Assembly (NCBI RefSeq): GCF_001723175.1
Contig: NC_064651.1
Span: forward strand, 806,001 to 870,000
Origin: Penicillium oxalicum
Lineage: Eukaryota > Ascomycota > Eurotiomycetes > Eurotiales > Aspergillaceae
Direction: 5' to 3'
Length of the DNA stretch: 64,000 bases
This document shows, one piece after another, positions 1 through 10,764 of this stretch. The notes under the pieces were generated by a model. That model was not told the origin of the DNA and ran no database searches. It saw nothing but the letters and a program-made list of their open reading frames with translations. The position numbers and the translations under genes are program-made. Each line of letters starts with the position of its first letter. The first letter of the stretch is position 1.

Positions 1-1203
1 ACCAGCACTTCGCGTGTAGTGTAGTCCAGGTAGGGATATGGGAACCAGGCCGTGGTTCGCATCTTGAACTTGTCACGGAATATGACCAGATTCGTCCCCT
101 CGATTCGCATATCCAGTTGAAGTTTCATCATTTCCCCGAATTGCTTCACCTCATCGGGGAATGACAGCCAATGCATAGTAGGAATGGCGTTGATCAAAGA
201 TGCAAAGAAGCCCATGATGCGCAGGTCTCGGTGAATCATCTTTTCGACCCGGGGATGCAAAACTTTGATAGCGACGTAAGATGACGGGACCCGTTGCGGT
301 GAGCTCTTGACCAACACATCCACATTCTTGCGCATCTTCTCGCCCAAAGTGCTGGGGACTTGTTCGAGTTCTTGTTCACTCGTGGCCAAGTCTGGCTTGA
401 GCTTCGCTTTGTAGACTTGAGCGATTGCACCAACACCGAGAGGTTCCTCGTGGAATTCCTCGAAGATGTCTTCCCATCGTCTGCCGTTGAACGCCTTGCG
501 AATAGTTCGTTTTGTATCCGCCAGTGAGTGAGCCGGGGCATTAGAGTGAAGTGAAGACATGATGTTGCACATCTCTGGTGGGAAGATATCGGTCCGGGAA
601 GCCGCCCATTGTCCAAGCTAGACCCGTTCAATTTCAGTATGTTGAAAACTTCGAATACAGATGGAAAATGAGCCGAGAGGCTCATGCACAACTCACTTTG
701 ATAAATGCGGGGCCAGCACGCTCCATCGCCTTGACCAGGAATCGGTACCACCACAATGTGCCCGTCTGTGCATTGCTCTTGCCATCGATTTTTCGACCAA
801 TCCAGATCACAGGAACCGTTATCACTACAGGCACAAAGATCACCGCCAGGTGCAGAAAACGGAATCCCGTCGCAATCGGATCATAGACGTAGTAGTACCA
901 GAACACGCGTATTGACTGGAAGAGTCTTCTCAACCCTCTTGCATCTTTGGGCACTTGCTTCCGAATCTCTTCTCGAGAAGCTTCGAGCATCTGCATCTCC
1001 GTCGTCACCTCATCTCCCTCCGACTCTTCTGCGAGCTTGAGGAACGCGCCGGGTGTGAGGGTGGCCATCATCAGGGCGCCGATGACCGGCGCCCTGCGAG
1101 GCATGCGTCTGGTCGGGGGACGCCATGGCTTGAGAAATATTTGCCTTGGGATATGTGTAAAGGTGCGCCGTAAACAGAGCCGGCCTAATAGGACGGCCCT
1201 CAT
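1..1203 (-). CDS. MCP2: UbiB/ADCK-type atypical kinase, MCP2-like (partial, C-terminus off the left edge)
   Basis: Exon 1 is 1203..697 and exon 2 runs from 617 to the window edge; the 79-bp intron (618..696) has a GTGAGT donor and a TAG acceptor. The join restores GPAFIKLGQWAASR, the KxGQ signature of UbiB/ABC1 kinases. Downstream are an Ala/Gly-rich loop (GVGAIAQVYKA) and the VAIKVLHP lysine segment followed by the MIHRDLRIM helix. The N-terminus chosen (MRAVLLGRLCLRR) is basic and Arg-rich as in a mitochondrial presequence, and a hydrophobic stretch near residues 100-120 could anchor it in the inner membrane. In yeast the family member Mcp2 is mitochondrial and linked to lipid homeostasis. 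An in-frame upstream ATG at 1296 would add 31 residues but spoils the presequence. The family call is firm; assignment to Mcp2 rather than another ADCK paralogue is inference. Confidence 0.85.
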
Positions 1204-2112
1204 GATCGGTCGTGATGCATGAGAAGAGTGAAAGCGACTGGCACACGCGATAACAGGCCGATAACCCACAAGCACGTGTTGCGACGTCATCGGCATCGGC
1301 TGGGCCGAGGAAGCATTGATTGGCTGATCAACTCCGATTGGGCAGACGGTCCACTACGGCTAAGGCGAGTGGGCGTTTCTAAGAAACTGACCAAGCGGCA
1401 TGCAACAAGACATGAGTGGAAATCGGACAGTGGATAGACATCAAATCATCCTGACGTGCAAATTACAAAGATTCTCAACTGTGCTGCAAGATATGTTGAG
1501 CTCGATCGATGGACTTGGTAGCTTAATAGACCTATGTACACGCTTAGATTAAGTTATAAGGACGTGGAGAGAGGGGGAGAAGAAAAAGGGAAGATTTCCA
1601 TGTCCAAACGGAAGGAGAGGTGCTGGAGCTGGGTTGAATCCACAGTCGAAAAGAAAGAAAAATACCCACAGTCTTGAGGAACTAGGAACTATTTACTCAG
1701 GCAGAAAATCGTCAGAGAAAGTGATCGGGCGCATTGGCGCAGAAGCCAAGTCTTCCCATCGAGGGCGCCGCATTCCAGACATGCCGATCATCCCTTTTTC
1801 CGTCTTCCCACATGAGAGCCCTTTCTGGTTCCGGAAGCTTCGTTGCTTGCAAAGAAGCAGTGCGCCCAGCAAATCCTTTGCCGATTGTGAGATCCGGATC
1901 GCCTTCCAGCCTTGAAAGATGGCTTTGCTCATGTTTGGTGGAGAGATCCGCCGTCCCGAAAACGGGACCGAGATTACCGGGAACAACCAGGTTGGTTAAG
2001 CTTGGCATACGAATGATCAAGATGTAGGGCGATTTCCACAACGAAACTTCTGGTCCATTATCTTTCACATCCTTCACCTTACTCTGACCGAGTCATATTG
2101 GGCCTCATAAAC
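1204..2112. other. Divergent intergenic region
   Basis: About 0.9 kb between two divergently transcribed genes, so it holds both promoters. A purine-rich patch lies near 1565-1620. The short open frames on both strands have no splice continuity or recognisable motif. Confidence 0.6.
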
Positions 2113-3422
2113 ATGGGTTCGTTGCGGAACTCGGATGATGTCGAGACGATAGAGGAAGATTCAGACCTTCACCTCCTCTGGAAGCGATACCCGATCAAGG
2201 GCTTCCTGTGGGGCGTCATCATCTATACGAGCCTGGTTTTATCGATAATTGGATATTGCAATCCCTCGCTGCTACCATTCAATCTGCTATCGTTCTTCTT
2301 CAACACAGAGGTCTCTCCCTTTTTTGCGTTCTCGCGAGGCTCAGAGTATTTCCCAAAGCCGAAGGGATTCAGGATAGTGGCGCTAGTTCCATTTCACTAT
2401 CACGAGCGCACTGCGATTTTGGATTGTTACCTGCAGGTGAGTCTGAAAGCTGTTCGCAGGGGGGGAACGGGGACTTTCTGGCACTGACGATTGTGCAGAA
2501 CAATTTGGTGCATAACCAGGGTTTCCTAGATCAAGTGGTATTTGTTCCACAGACAGATGACACTGTCAGCCTTCGGTGGCTTGAGGCACTAGTTCAGCAG
2601 ACTCCCGAATATGCCATCTCTCCGACACAACAAGACATGGATTGGCTATTCACTCGCTCGGATGTACTGTACATCCGTATTGACGGAGATACCGTGTTCT
2701 TTGAGGATCACACCATTCCAACAATCGTCAAAACGAGATTGGAGGATCCTGACGCTCTGATGGTATCTGCAAATGTGGTGAGCGAAGGTGTACTATCTTC
2801 TCTTCACAACCACTATGGTGTTGCACTACCTTATCTTCCAGAGCTAGACAGAACCGAGGACGACTCTCGCTCAAGCGCTCAGGATCGCATGGATTGGCAT
2901 GCATCAAATCTTCCTCAATGGAACGGGCCTGCCGAGTTTATTGTGCAAAAGGGATTCAGCCCCCCCTTCCAAGGCCACCGATGGCTTCTGCCGGCTGAAG
3001 AAGACAGTGATCGTGATCCTATCGCGGCGTCTATACGCCTCGAGAGGGGCCCGGGCTCGCAAGAATGGACTGTGAGCGCGCAGCACCATTACTCTTTTCT
3101 CGACCACCTCGAATCGGACACATTGAATCGATACAAATTCCCTCTGTGGAAAAATCCACCAGAGGCGGTGACTAGCACGTTTGGATGTTTCTGGGGGAAA
3201 GACGCGGCGGCTTTGCGGGGGGTGTATGCTCAAAACTCCGGCGACGAGTTGTCGAGAGCGTGGACTGCATCCGACGGATCCCATCCAAAAATTACCATTG
3301 ATGGCAAGGGACTGGTCTCACATTACTCGGCCGAGCTGGCACCCAATGGTTTGGACGCTACAGATCTGCTGGAGCGATATCGCGCATATGCACTGGAAAA
3401 GGTGTGCAGACAGACATGGTGA
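2113..3422 (+). CDS. Type II membrane protein, possible glycosyltransferase-like, conserved unknown
   Basis: Exons 2113..2436 and 2499..3422 are joined across a 62-bp GTGAGT..CAG intron, giving 415 residues. I start at the ATG at 2113; the open frame extends a few codons upstream but only with a TTG. A hydrophobic segment lies near residues 30-55 (KGFLWGVIIYTSLVLSII), preceded by an acidic, short cytosolic tail, so the large C-terminal part is predicted lumenal. The segment RIDGDTVFFED has an acidic D-x-D arrangement like that used by GT-A glycosyltransferases for metal and nucleotide-sugar binding. No family name is certain; a Golgi or ER glycosyltransferase-like role is inference from topology and that motif. 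A structural prediction would decide. Confidence 0.8.
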
Positions 3423-5133
3423 TGAGGACCAGACAAGCCTCGTTCGAGAAAAGGCGCAATTTTTGTACATAACATATCACATGACCATGAGCACCATCCA
3501 CTGCATCTGAGGATGCGTCACTATTTCAATACTTTCTTCGCATTACCTGAACAACTCATGCCTTGAAGTGACTGTATCCAGATGGCTTCTTCGAAGCATT
3601 CATTTCCCAACCAGCCCCACACATCTCCAAAGACCCCTTGACCCTATATACCATGAAGTAATATTCTCTACTCCAGGAGCTGATACGTGTTAGCATCAAG
3701 ATTTCCATTCGCAGCGCTCTTGAGAAAGCTCCCAAGTGGGCATATTTGATTGGTCTGGTCGCTATCTACCATTCCTAGCGTCTTGGCTGTCTGCATATTA
3801 TGCTAATATTTGATGTTTTCCCTTCTCTTTTTCTGGCTCTCCACCATGGTCTCTGATGTATTTCATCCCCCAGCTCCCTCTTCTTCCTTTCTTAAGCTAT
3901 CATTTACTTCACATCCTTCTACATTCTTACTTGTACGAGAATATTCACGGTCAATAGAAAATCTGCCGTTGACTCGCTCGAATTTCGAACATAAAACGAC
4001 CCGACAGTAGTAACACTCCTCAACATAACTGAATCTTGGACTAATATTTTACGAGTCGCAGGAGAGATTTGTGTAGGGATGTAGAAAATCTGACCGTTGA
4101 AAGCATCGAGCTTTCCAAGTCAAGAGTCATCTGGAGCGCTCTAACTAAAAGTGAGCTCTTAGTGCAAGACTCAACTTCTTTGTTAAGAGCTCTTGAATTT
4201 GAGCTTATTTGCAGTGAGCAGCGCAGAGAACACTCTGAGTCGTCAATTCAACCCCAGAGCGTGGACTGTTTCCAGTTGCAAGCAACCAAATAAAGCATCA
4301 TAGCATTGATGCTTGACGCTTATTTCATTCACTTGTTTCCAATATCACGGATTCTCTCTTATCTTACCTAGTCGGTCCACTGTGGATTCATACTCGGTGA
4401 CACTTGTGTCTCTTTCTTTTATGTCCTACTCGGATATCCAGCCTAGGGTGTGACAAGCCTCGCAGCTTAATGAGAAGACCTTTGGGGTAGAACAACCTAA
4501 TCGATCCGAGATACGCCTCCTAGGCTTCGCTGATCCATGGATTCAGACACCGAATAAAGCTGCAATAGAACTCCCAAACTCTCTCGAAAAAAGTATCTTC
4601 TGAGGATGCGAGATCACCTGGTCTTAAGATGTCCGAGTTGACCAAAGCACGCCCAGATAAAGCAATCAATTTCTCAGATATAATAATTATGCTTAGAGAC
4701 TGTTAGAATACATCCATATGGAGATGGTAGTAGGGCTTATAGTTTTCACGAGTCACTCAGTATCATTTTGATTGGACCGGTCTATGTATTGAACGAGCAT
4801 GTGCAAGAGAATCGGACTATCAGCGCCAATATAAAAAGGTCAATAGAACCACTTCACTCAATTAGACCAAACGACACACTCGAAAGCAAATATAGGCTCT
4901 TCTTGGCTTCGTCCTCGACAAGGACTACTAAACTGCGGTACCACGATGAGGTGAAAGCCATAACCACTGGAGGGGGGCATAGACTCGGAGCCCGTTAAGA
5001 AATGTCAACATAAAAGCCCAGGGGTATGGTATGTACCCTTGGAATTATGTCCTTTGATTTGGATAACCTGTGTTCCACTCTTTGGAACCGGACCCAAATC
5101 GATTCGTCCCTCAGCTGTGGATCTCGCCGGGGG
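3423..5133. other. Gene-poor AT-rich intergenic region
   Basis: Frames on both strands are short and frequently interrupted. No RNA gene or conserved motif is seen. It begins the roughly 10-kb AT-rich block. Confidence 0.5.
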
Positions 5134-5887
5134 TCACATTTTGCGAATACGCGGCGGGTCTCCGACCACACCGCGGACCGCGCACGTCGCCAGCCATTGT
5201 CGGCCTCGATCGTGTTCTTCCTCGTCCTGCTTGTGCAGCGACGTGGTGAAATTTGCCATCACAAAATTGTGATGCACCTGGTAATAATGCCTCAGATGTT
5301 TTGTGGGCTCGATCCGCCTCACAACATCGCACCCCGGGTATCGACAGAATGACTCACGGCGATATATGACCGGGTCATGAATGTCGATCCTCGGCAACAT
5401 TAGGCGCTCTTCCGCCGGCAAATGCTCGTATGCGCGCTCCTCGCCTTCAGCGAGCGGGGGAGGCGTCGGAGAAGGGCTCTGCACTCGTCTTGTGCGCTTC
5501 AGGCCCGTTGACGGTGGCGAAGACTTTCGCTTGATGTCCGGATTCTGTGGGCATGCCTCTCGTTCATGGAGTTGTCTGCCATCTCCTCTGGCAAAGGTAC
5601 GCCCACAGAATTGACAAGTCCTGAAATCAAGGTCGAGCTTCATCTCTTCCTCAGTCCTGGGCCGGCGGTCCCGATTCCAGTGCACCGCGCGACTGTCCGA
5701 GGTCTCGAAAAGTAAAGGACAGTCGGCCTCTTTGCACGGAAACTGGGTCGGCTGCTTGGCCCAGCGGTGGGTGTTCCGATTGTTCGTCAACTCGTGGAGC
5801 TATGTTCATGTCAGTAACCTCTCAAGTCCGAGTGAGGCGAGGTTCAAGCTCAGCACTTACTGTTGATAGGTCATATGACAACGCCAT
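5134..5887 (-). CDS. C2H2-type zinc-finger protein
   Basis: Exon 1 (5887..5861) encodes only nine residues (MALSYDLST); exon 2 is 5799..5134. The 61-bp intron (5860..5800) has GTAAGT and TAG ends and joins in phase 0, giving 230 residues. Three Cys/His clusters are visible: CKEADC followed by a distal His; CQFCGRTFARGDGRQLHEREAC (C-x2-C-x12-H-x4-C); and CRYPGCDVVRRIEPTKHLRH. A Pro/Ser-rich basic linker lies between the second and third. The spacing is irregular, as in many fungal C2H2-like proteins, so nucleic-acid binding is plausible but not shown. The GC content is higher than its surroundings, which supports a real gene in an otherwise AT-rich block. The very short first exon makes the start less certain than the body. 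Confidence 0.65.
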
Positions 5888-6374
5888 CTTTGTTGACGCA
5901 ATCGCAGGAACAATCTTGAGGAAGGCGCATGTTGACCAGCGAAGGCTGGATCTGACATTGATGTCCTCCAGGTCACGGTCTCCTGACCAAATCTCGCAGA
6001 CCTGGAGGGGGTCCACATCATAAAGATGAGGCCGGGGTCTACCCAGCCAGTCTCTATCATCCAAGTCCTCGGCCAAAATCCGGAGGACTATCGAAATTCG
6101 AGATGGCAGAAGCCGAAACAGCTTCAAAAATGCGCCTTGGTTGGTGATCAAACCATCCCAACCGCACACAACGAGCAAGATATCGCGATCCTCTTGCATT
6201 TCCCCTCTCAAGAAGTCTCTTGAAGGGACGCATCACTGTCTCAAACCGACGGAACGGGTCGCTCGAAGATGGAACAAACACGAACTTCTCGAAAGGAGGA
6301 TTGGAACAGCCTGAATAGACTTTCGTGGAAGTTCCAGACGACTTCGAGCGTTGGGACACCGAATCCATCTGCAT
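5888..6374 (-). pseudogene. Possible degenerate coding remnant (two overlapping frames)
   Basis: Two minus-strand frames overlap: one from 6374 reading FKRLLERGN, the other from 6211 reading RGEMQEDRDI and then ISIVLRILAEDL. Together they look like one frame broken near 6205, and the composite resembles the start of a BTB/POZ domain. The resemblance is weak and from memory. It could also be 5' leader of the C2H2 gene. Confidence 0.22.
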
Positions 6375-6399
6375 TGCCTCTTGAGGAAGTTGATTGAAA

Positions 6400-7430
6400 A
6401 GAAGAGGCCGGACAGGGTGAGCGGAGATGGTGACGAATAGAGGTCGAATAGATAGAAGGTATTGATGAGGAAAGAGTGAAGAGAGAAGATAAAGGGGAGA
6501 AAGTAGAGCGAAGAATTTGAAAAAAGAACGATCAAAAGGAAGAAGTTGAAGTAAAAGTTGAAGAGTCGAGGGTGGTTAAAAATGAAATGCAGAAGAGATG
6601 GAGGAGATGAAGAGAAGTAGTTGTAGAAAGAATTAGAGATGGGAATTTATAGGGAAACGATTGAAGGGAAGATATCGATGGAAAGCTGAAGAGCAGAAAT
6701 TGCTAGAAGTAGAGTGGCTGAAAAGAGGGAATGAGGAGAAGAAACTGGAGAAAGGGTGAAGAGGAAGATTTTGAAGAGAGGGATGAAGAGTTAGAAGTAA
6801 AAAATATAATCAGAGAGGGGGTTTTATAGCGGAAAGAACAGGGGGAAGACGTTGGAGGAAATGTTGAAGAGTCAAAGTTGCTGAGAATGACGAGGCTGAA
6901 GAGAGGATATGGAGAGAAAAGATAGAGAAATGAATAGAGAAGATGATTTATACAAGAAAGGTCAGAGATTGCTTCGTATAACGGGTGTAATTAAATGGTA
7001 AACGGTGAGAGCTCGTTGAATTGGAGGAAAGAGGCCCCGAGGAGTAAGGGAGATCACTTGAACCTAGTCACCGTGAAAAAATGCTTCATGGGACCGTAGA
7101 CTATATCAGAGCAGAAGCCGAGAAACATGACGAGATGCAGATTAGATGTCTACTCATATAGTCAACTGTTTGCTTCTTTCATTTCTCACGATGTTATCGG
7201 GTTGAAAAGCCGGAGGCGAAGTAATGTCCTTGTTAATTAAATAATGAGAGCTAGTGAACTTTCCATCAGAGATGAGAGTGAGGTGAGAGACATTTGAGTG
7301 AATAACCAAAGAAAAACTCTATTATATAGCCATGATATGTGGGAGTTAAGTGAGCTGAGTTTTATTAAAAGGTGAGTGTGAAATGAGAGTAAAATGAGGG
7401 CAAAATGAGAGAGAGTTTGAGGGAGAAAGA
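6400..7430. repeat. Purine-rich region with diverged ~177-bp tandem repeat
   Basis: The plus strand is dominated by GA/GAA/AAG words. The segment beginning TTTATAGGGAAA near 6646 and the one beginning TTTTATAGCGGAAAG near 6822 align over about 110 bp (shared order: GGAAG, TGGA, TTGAAGAG or CTGAAGAG, TTGCT, GAGGCTGAA or GTGGCTGAA, GAGA), giving a period of about 177 bp. A weaker copy may start near 6510, and a similar GAGAGTAAAATGAG-rich stretch lies at 7365-7430. No coding potential. Confidence 0.55.
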
Positions 7431-9587
7431 CTAGATGTTAGTGTTGATGTCAGGGTCTGTGACTCACTACCTTATGGGTTACAAACTATCAAGCTTTAAG
7501 GGCGTTCATCAGCTTTGTAAACTCGCTGATAGTATTGCTTATACCCACAATCTTAAGTTCAATTTTCAAGGACGGTCCGAGCTTGTGATAAGCCACCTGT
7601 CTCTGCCGGTTCTCCATGATGGGTTCCTGGGCTTCCTGGCCATAGATAAAGGCATGAATGAGGATCTTCTGCGAAAACCTATAAGGGCCACAGTGGTTTC
7701 AGATGTCGCACAGAATATCAAAGCTTGTTACATGCCTGCCTTGTCTTTGGAATGCCAAAGGCGTAGAGACAATAATCACTCTATCAATACGGATGCTGAG
7801 TAGAGAGTCAAAGATGGTGCTGCCATCTCCACAAAAAAAAAGACTTTGCCAGGCGCATTGTACCCCGTATAAGCCAAGAACCGAGTGTCTGAATATTGGA
7901 ATAAAGCAGATTTCATTCGAAACTCATAGTCAAATCCAGACCATGAGGTTTCTGTTCCTGCTACAACCCTCGACTTGACTTGCCCGTAGGTCTTCCGGTA
8001 GTTATACTGAATAAGATGGACTTGAGCGGTGAAATCGAAAAGTTAGAGAGATTTTTTTTGACGACACAAGGTATTCAAGATTTCAACACAGTATCTAGGC
8101 ACGGAGTTGTTGAAAATCTTCCAATACTATGGACTCCTTTGTGCATCGAATTTAATCCTGAGTCATCGAAGTGTTTGAACTATTGAGACTACTCTGATCG
8201 AAGTTTCCTTTACCAGATTGTCATCATCAAGCCTAACGGTCCTCCCCGACAGCTCTGGGTACCAGTAGATTAGGCTTTTGGTTAGCCAAGGCGTGTGAGC
8301 TCTCAAAGCAAGCCTTTCAAAAACCGACGACGGACCTTTAGGGGTTCATTTAATATGTCAGCTTTCATGTCCCCATTCTTCATTTTGAAGACGGTCACAA
8401 GACCGCAGCCTAAGCCACGTAGATCTCCTCTCATTTAATGGGTGATTTCTTTGGTATCAAGTAGCGGGAAATTTATCTCAAAGTATCTGGTTAACATCCG
8501 AGGAATAGGTTCAAGGACCAAATGAAGAAAACTCTACTTTCTCCGGATTTCCAGTGTCACTAGTTGCTCATCGTCTATGAGACTGGGTACTGATCTTTCA
8601 CTGAAGGTACCGATTGTCGTTCTAGGACCGGAAAAAAATTAATTCAATGGTGCATCATCAACCAGAAACTGATGGATCGGACTTAATAGTGGCACTGTCC
8701 CTTGAAGATTCATGCGACATATTCGAAACTATCCCTGATTCCAAGAAAAGCAGCTTATAATTGTCACCACCCTTGCATATCAAGAACAAAAGTTTCGTGG
8801 TTTAGATATATGAATGAAGGCCATGTTTGGGCTATTGAGATTCCAAGACTTTTGACTCATGCATGTGCCAACCGTATGCTGCTAGTCAGGGGTCAGGAAT
8901 CAGTTCTTTCCAGTGCTTATGCTCGTTTGTTAGGCAGATTTTAATACTGGGATTTTGCCGAAGGCGATGTCATGTGTATGATTTACGATGGAGCCACTGT
9001 CACAATAAGGAAGCGACGGATTAAGCTTGTGATGATTTTGTGACTCGTATTACTTGTTACTGACGCGAAATACGTTGCTACCTGCCCATGCGGTCAATAA
9101 TCAGCGAAGACTGTTTCGTATTTTTTCTCAATCTTATTTCCATATTCTCGAGAGTCATTGCTGCTACCATCATCACCAGCCCATTTTCAAGCCCTTGAGC
9201 TGAATTTAATATAATCTTTCATCTATCAACTTCTCTCTCATTTCAAATCACAATTTCTTTCACTTTATTATCATGTTCGGTAGGGTTTGACCTGATATTC
9301 GCTTTGATAGTATGATTCCTCGTGAGCAGGATTGTCTGTCTTTCCTTGCGAATCTGTTGAGCTTCCGTAATATTTCAACACCACGTGCCTTCATATACCC
9401 TATATGAGAGCACACGATTGTTTAAATTAGGGCTATCTAGTCCTGCTGGAGTGAACCCACCATCCATTTCAGAAATGAATTCTCACTTCTGCTCCTCTGC
9501 TTCCCACGCCTCCTCGTTCACACGGAAACGTCCACAGCCACAACCCTCTTCTTCTGCTCTCGACCCATCCCAATTCACTATTGGAAA
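7431..9587. other. AT-rich, no gene recognised
   Basis: The longest open frame, about 122 codons at 7435..7803, has no motif I recognise and no credible splice partners. The composition would fit old, mutated repeat DNA, but no repeat ends or transposase residues are seen. Confidence 0.45.
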
Positions 9588-10225
9588 ATGTCTCCAGCAC
9601 AGGGGTCAAGTGGCTCGGGGGGACGTAGGAGGCCAAACCGTGGCCAAGGGTAAAGGTAGTGTAGCAAAAGACTCCCATTCCGTGATCTGAAGCATTCTGT
9701 CTCCCCTGCCAAGTACAGCAACACCGTCAAGTTGCAGGCACTAATGAGGCTTTATGCAATCACAGAAACCCCTCGGAGGCTCCTTCGTTGCTTCGCTTGC
9801 GGGTTCTGGGCCATGTGAGGGCCCATTGTCCTGTGGAGGCGTACTATGCCGCGATCGAGCGGCAGATCCAACTCGTAAGTGGTCTGATTCAAGTCTGTCC
9901 ACGTCCACAAGTGATACTGACTCAATCCTAGGGGTTGCTCTCGCCTGGCATTGTAAGTTGTATCTTCTATGCCACTTTTGTTCGAAATATCATTTTACTG
10001 ACTATGATGATAGCGCGACCTCCAGGCACCCCGGCGGGCCCCTCCGGGGATCTGCCTCCACAAATGGCTTCTCGGGCTTGGGCTACTCCTTCTGCAGCTG
10101 AAGCGGCTGAGGAGGAATCTTCTCCGGTTATCAAGGCCGAGGAGGAATCCTCTCCGGTTGTGAAGGCTGAGGAAGAGTACCGCTCGCCTTCGGAGCCTCG
10201 TGTAAAGGAGGAACCTTCTGAGTGA
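9588..10225 (+). pseudogene. Degenerate CCHC zinc-knuckle protein locus, copy A
   Basis: A first exon starts at the ATG at 9588 (MSPAQGSSGSGGRRRPNRG). After an intron, a later exon reads RCFACGF and then, one frame over, GHVRAHCPVEAYYAAIERQIQL before a GTAAGT donor. The two halves together match C-x2-C-x4-H-x4-C, the retroviral-type zinc knuckle, so a one-base deletion interrupts the finger. A 21-nt exon-like stretch and an acidic tail with a 30-nt tandem repeat (10106..10165, AEEESSPVIK twice) follow. A related locus lies at 26409..27000, with similarity continuing into the first intron. It could be a Gag fragment, but the multiple introns argue for a spliced cellular gene family. Exon joining beyond the finger is uncertain. 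Confidence 0.5.
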
Positions 10226-10409
10226 GAGAATGAGTGAGTCTTTGACCCAAATTCTGCCTGATCGTTTCATTTCCACTGGATGAAAATCTTCGTCGCGAAC
10301 CCCCATTCGAAGTTCTCAGTTGTTTGTTTTTCCCCGTTGCAATTGGCATCTATTCTGAAAATTTGACATGCCGGGACCAACACTAACAGGTAAAAAGGGA
10401 TTGGGGTCA
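10226..10409. other. Short spacer before minisatellite
   Basis: No gene or motif seen. Confidence 0.4.
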
Positions 10410-10764
10410 TTGAAGACCTCTCCTCCTCCTCCTCCTCCTCCTCCTCCTCCTCCTCCCCTCCTCCTCCTCCTCCTCCTCCGCTTTCTTTTCTCTTCCTTCT
10501 TCTCTTCCTTCTTCTCTTCCTTCTTCTCTTCCTTCTTCTCTTCCTTTGTCTCTTCCTTTGTCTCTTCCTTTGTCTCTTCCTTTGTCTCTTCTTTTTTCTC
10601 TTCTTTTTTCTCTTCTTTTTTCTCTTCTTTTTTTCTCTTCTTTTTTCTCTTCTTTTTTCTCTTCTTTTTTCTCTTCTTTTTTCTCTTCTTTTTTCTCTTC
10701 TTTTTTCTCTTCTTTTTTCTCTTCTTTTTTCTCTTCTTTTTTCTCTTCTTTTTTCTCTTCTTTT
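10410..10764. repeat. Pyrimidine-rich 12-bp minisatellite and (TCC)n tract
   Basis: A CTC/TCC triplet tract (about 10418-10480) is followed by a 12-bp array in three blocks: TTCTTCTCTTCC units, then TTTGTCTCTTCC units (about four), then about fifteen TTTTTTCTCTTC units up to 10764. Almost every base on the plus strand is C or T. Because 12 is divisible by three, long artefactual open frames occur on both strands (Phe/Ser-rich and Lys/Arg-rich); these are not genes. Confidence 0.95.

Noticed and set aside
6400..7430. CRISPR-like array
   Set aside because: The repeats are long, diverged and purine-only, with no spacer-repeat alternation; the organism is a eukaryote.
9588..10225. Copia or gypsy retrotransposon Gag-Pol
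   Set aside because: Only the knuckle is present; no protease, integrase or reverse-transcriptase motifs, no LTRs seen, and the locus appears intron-containing.
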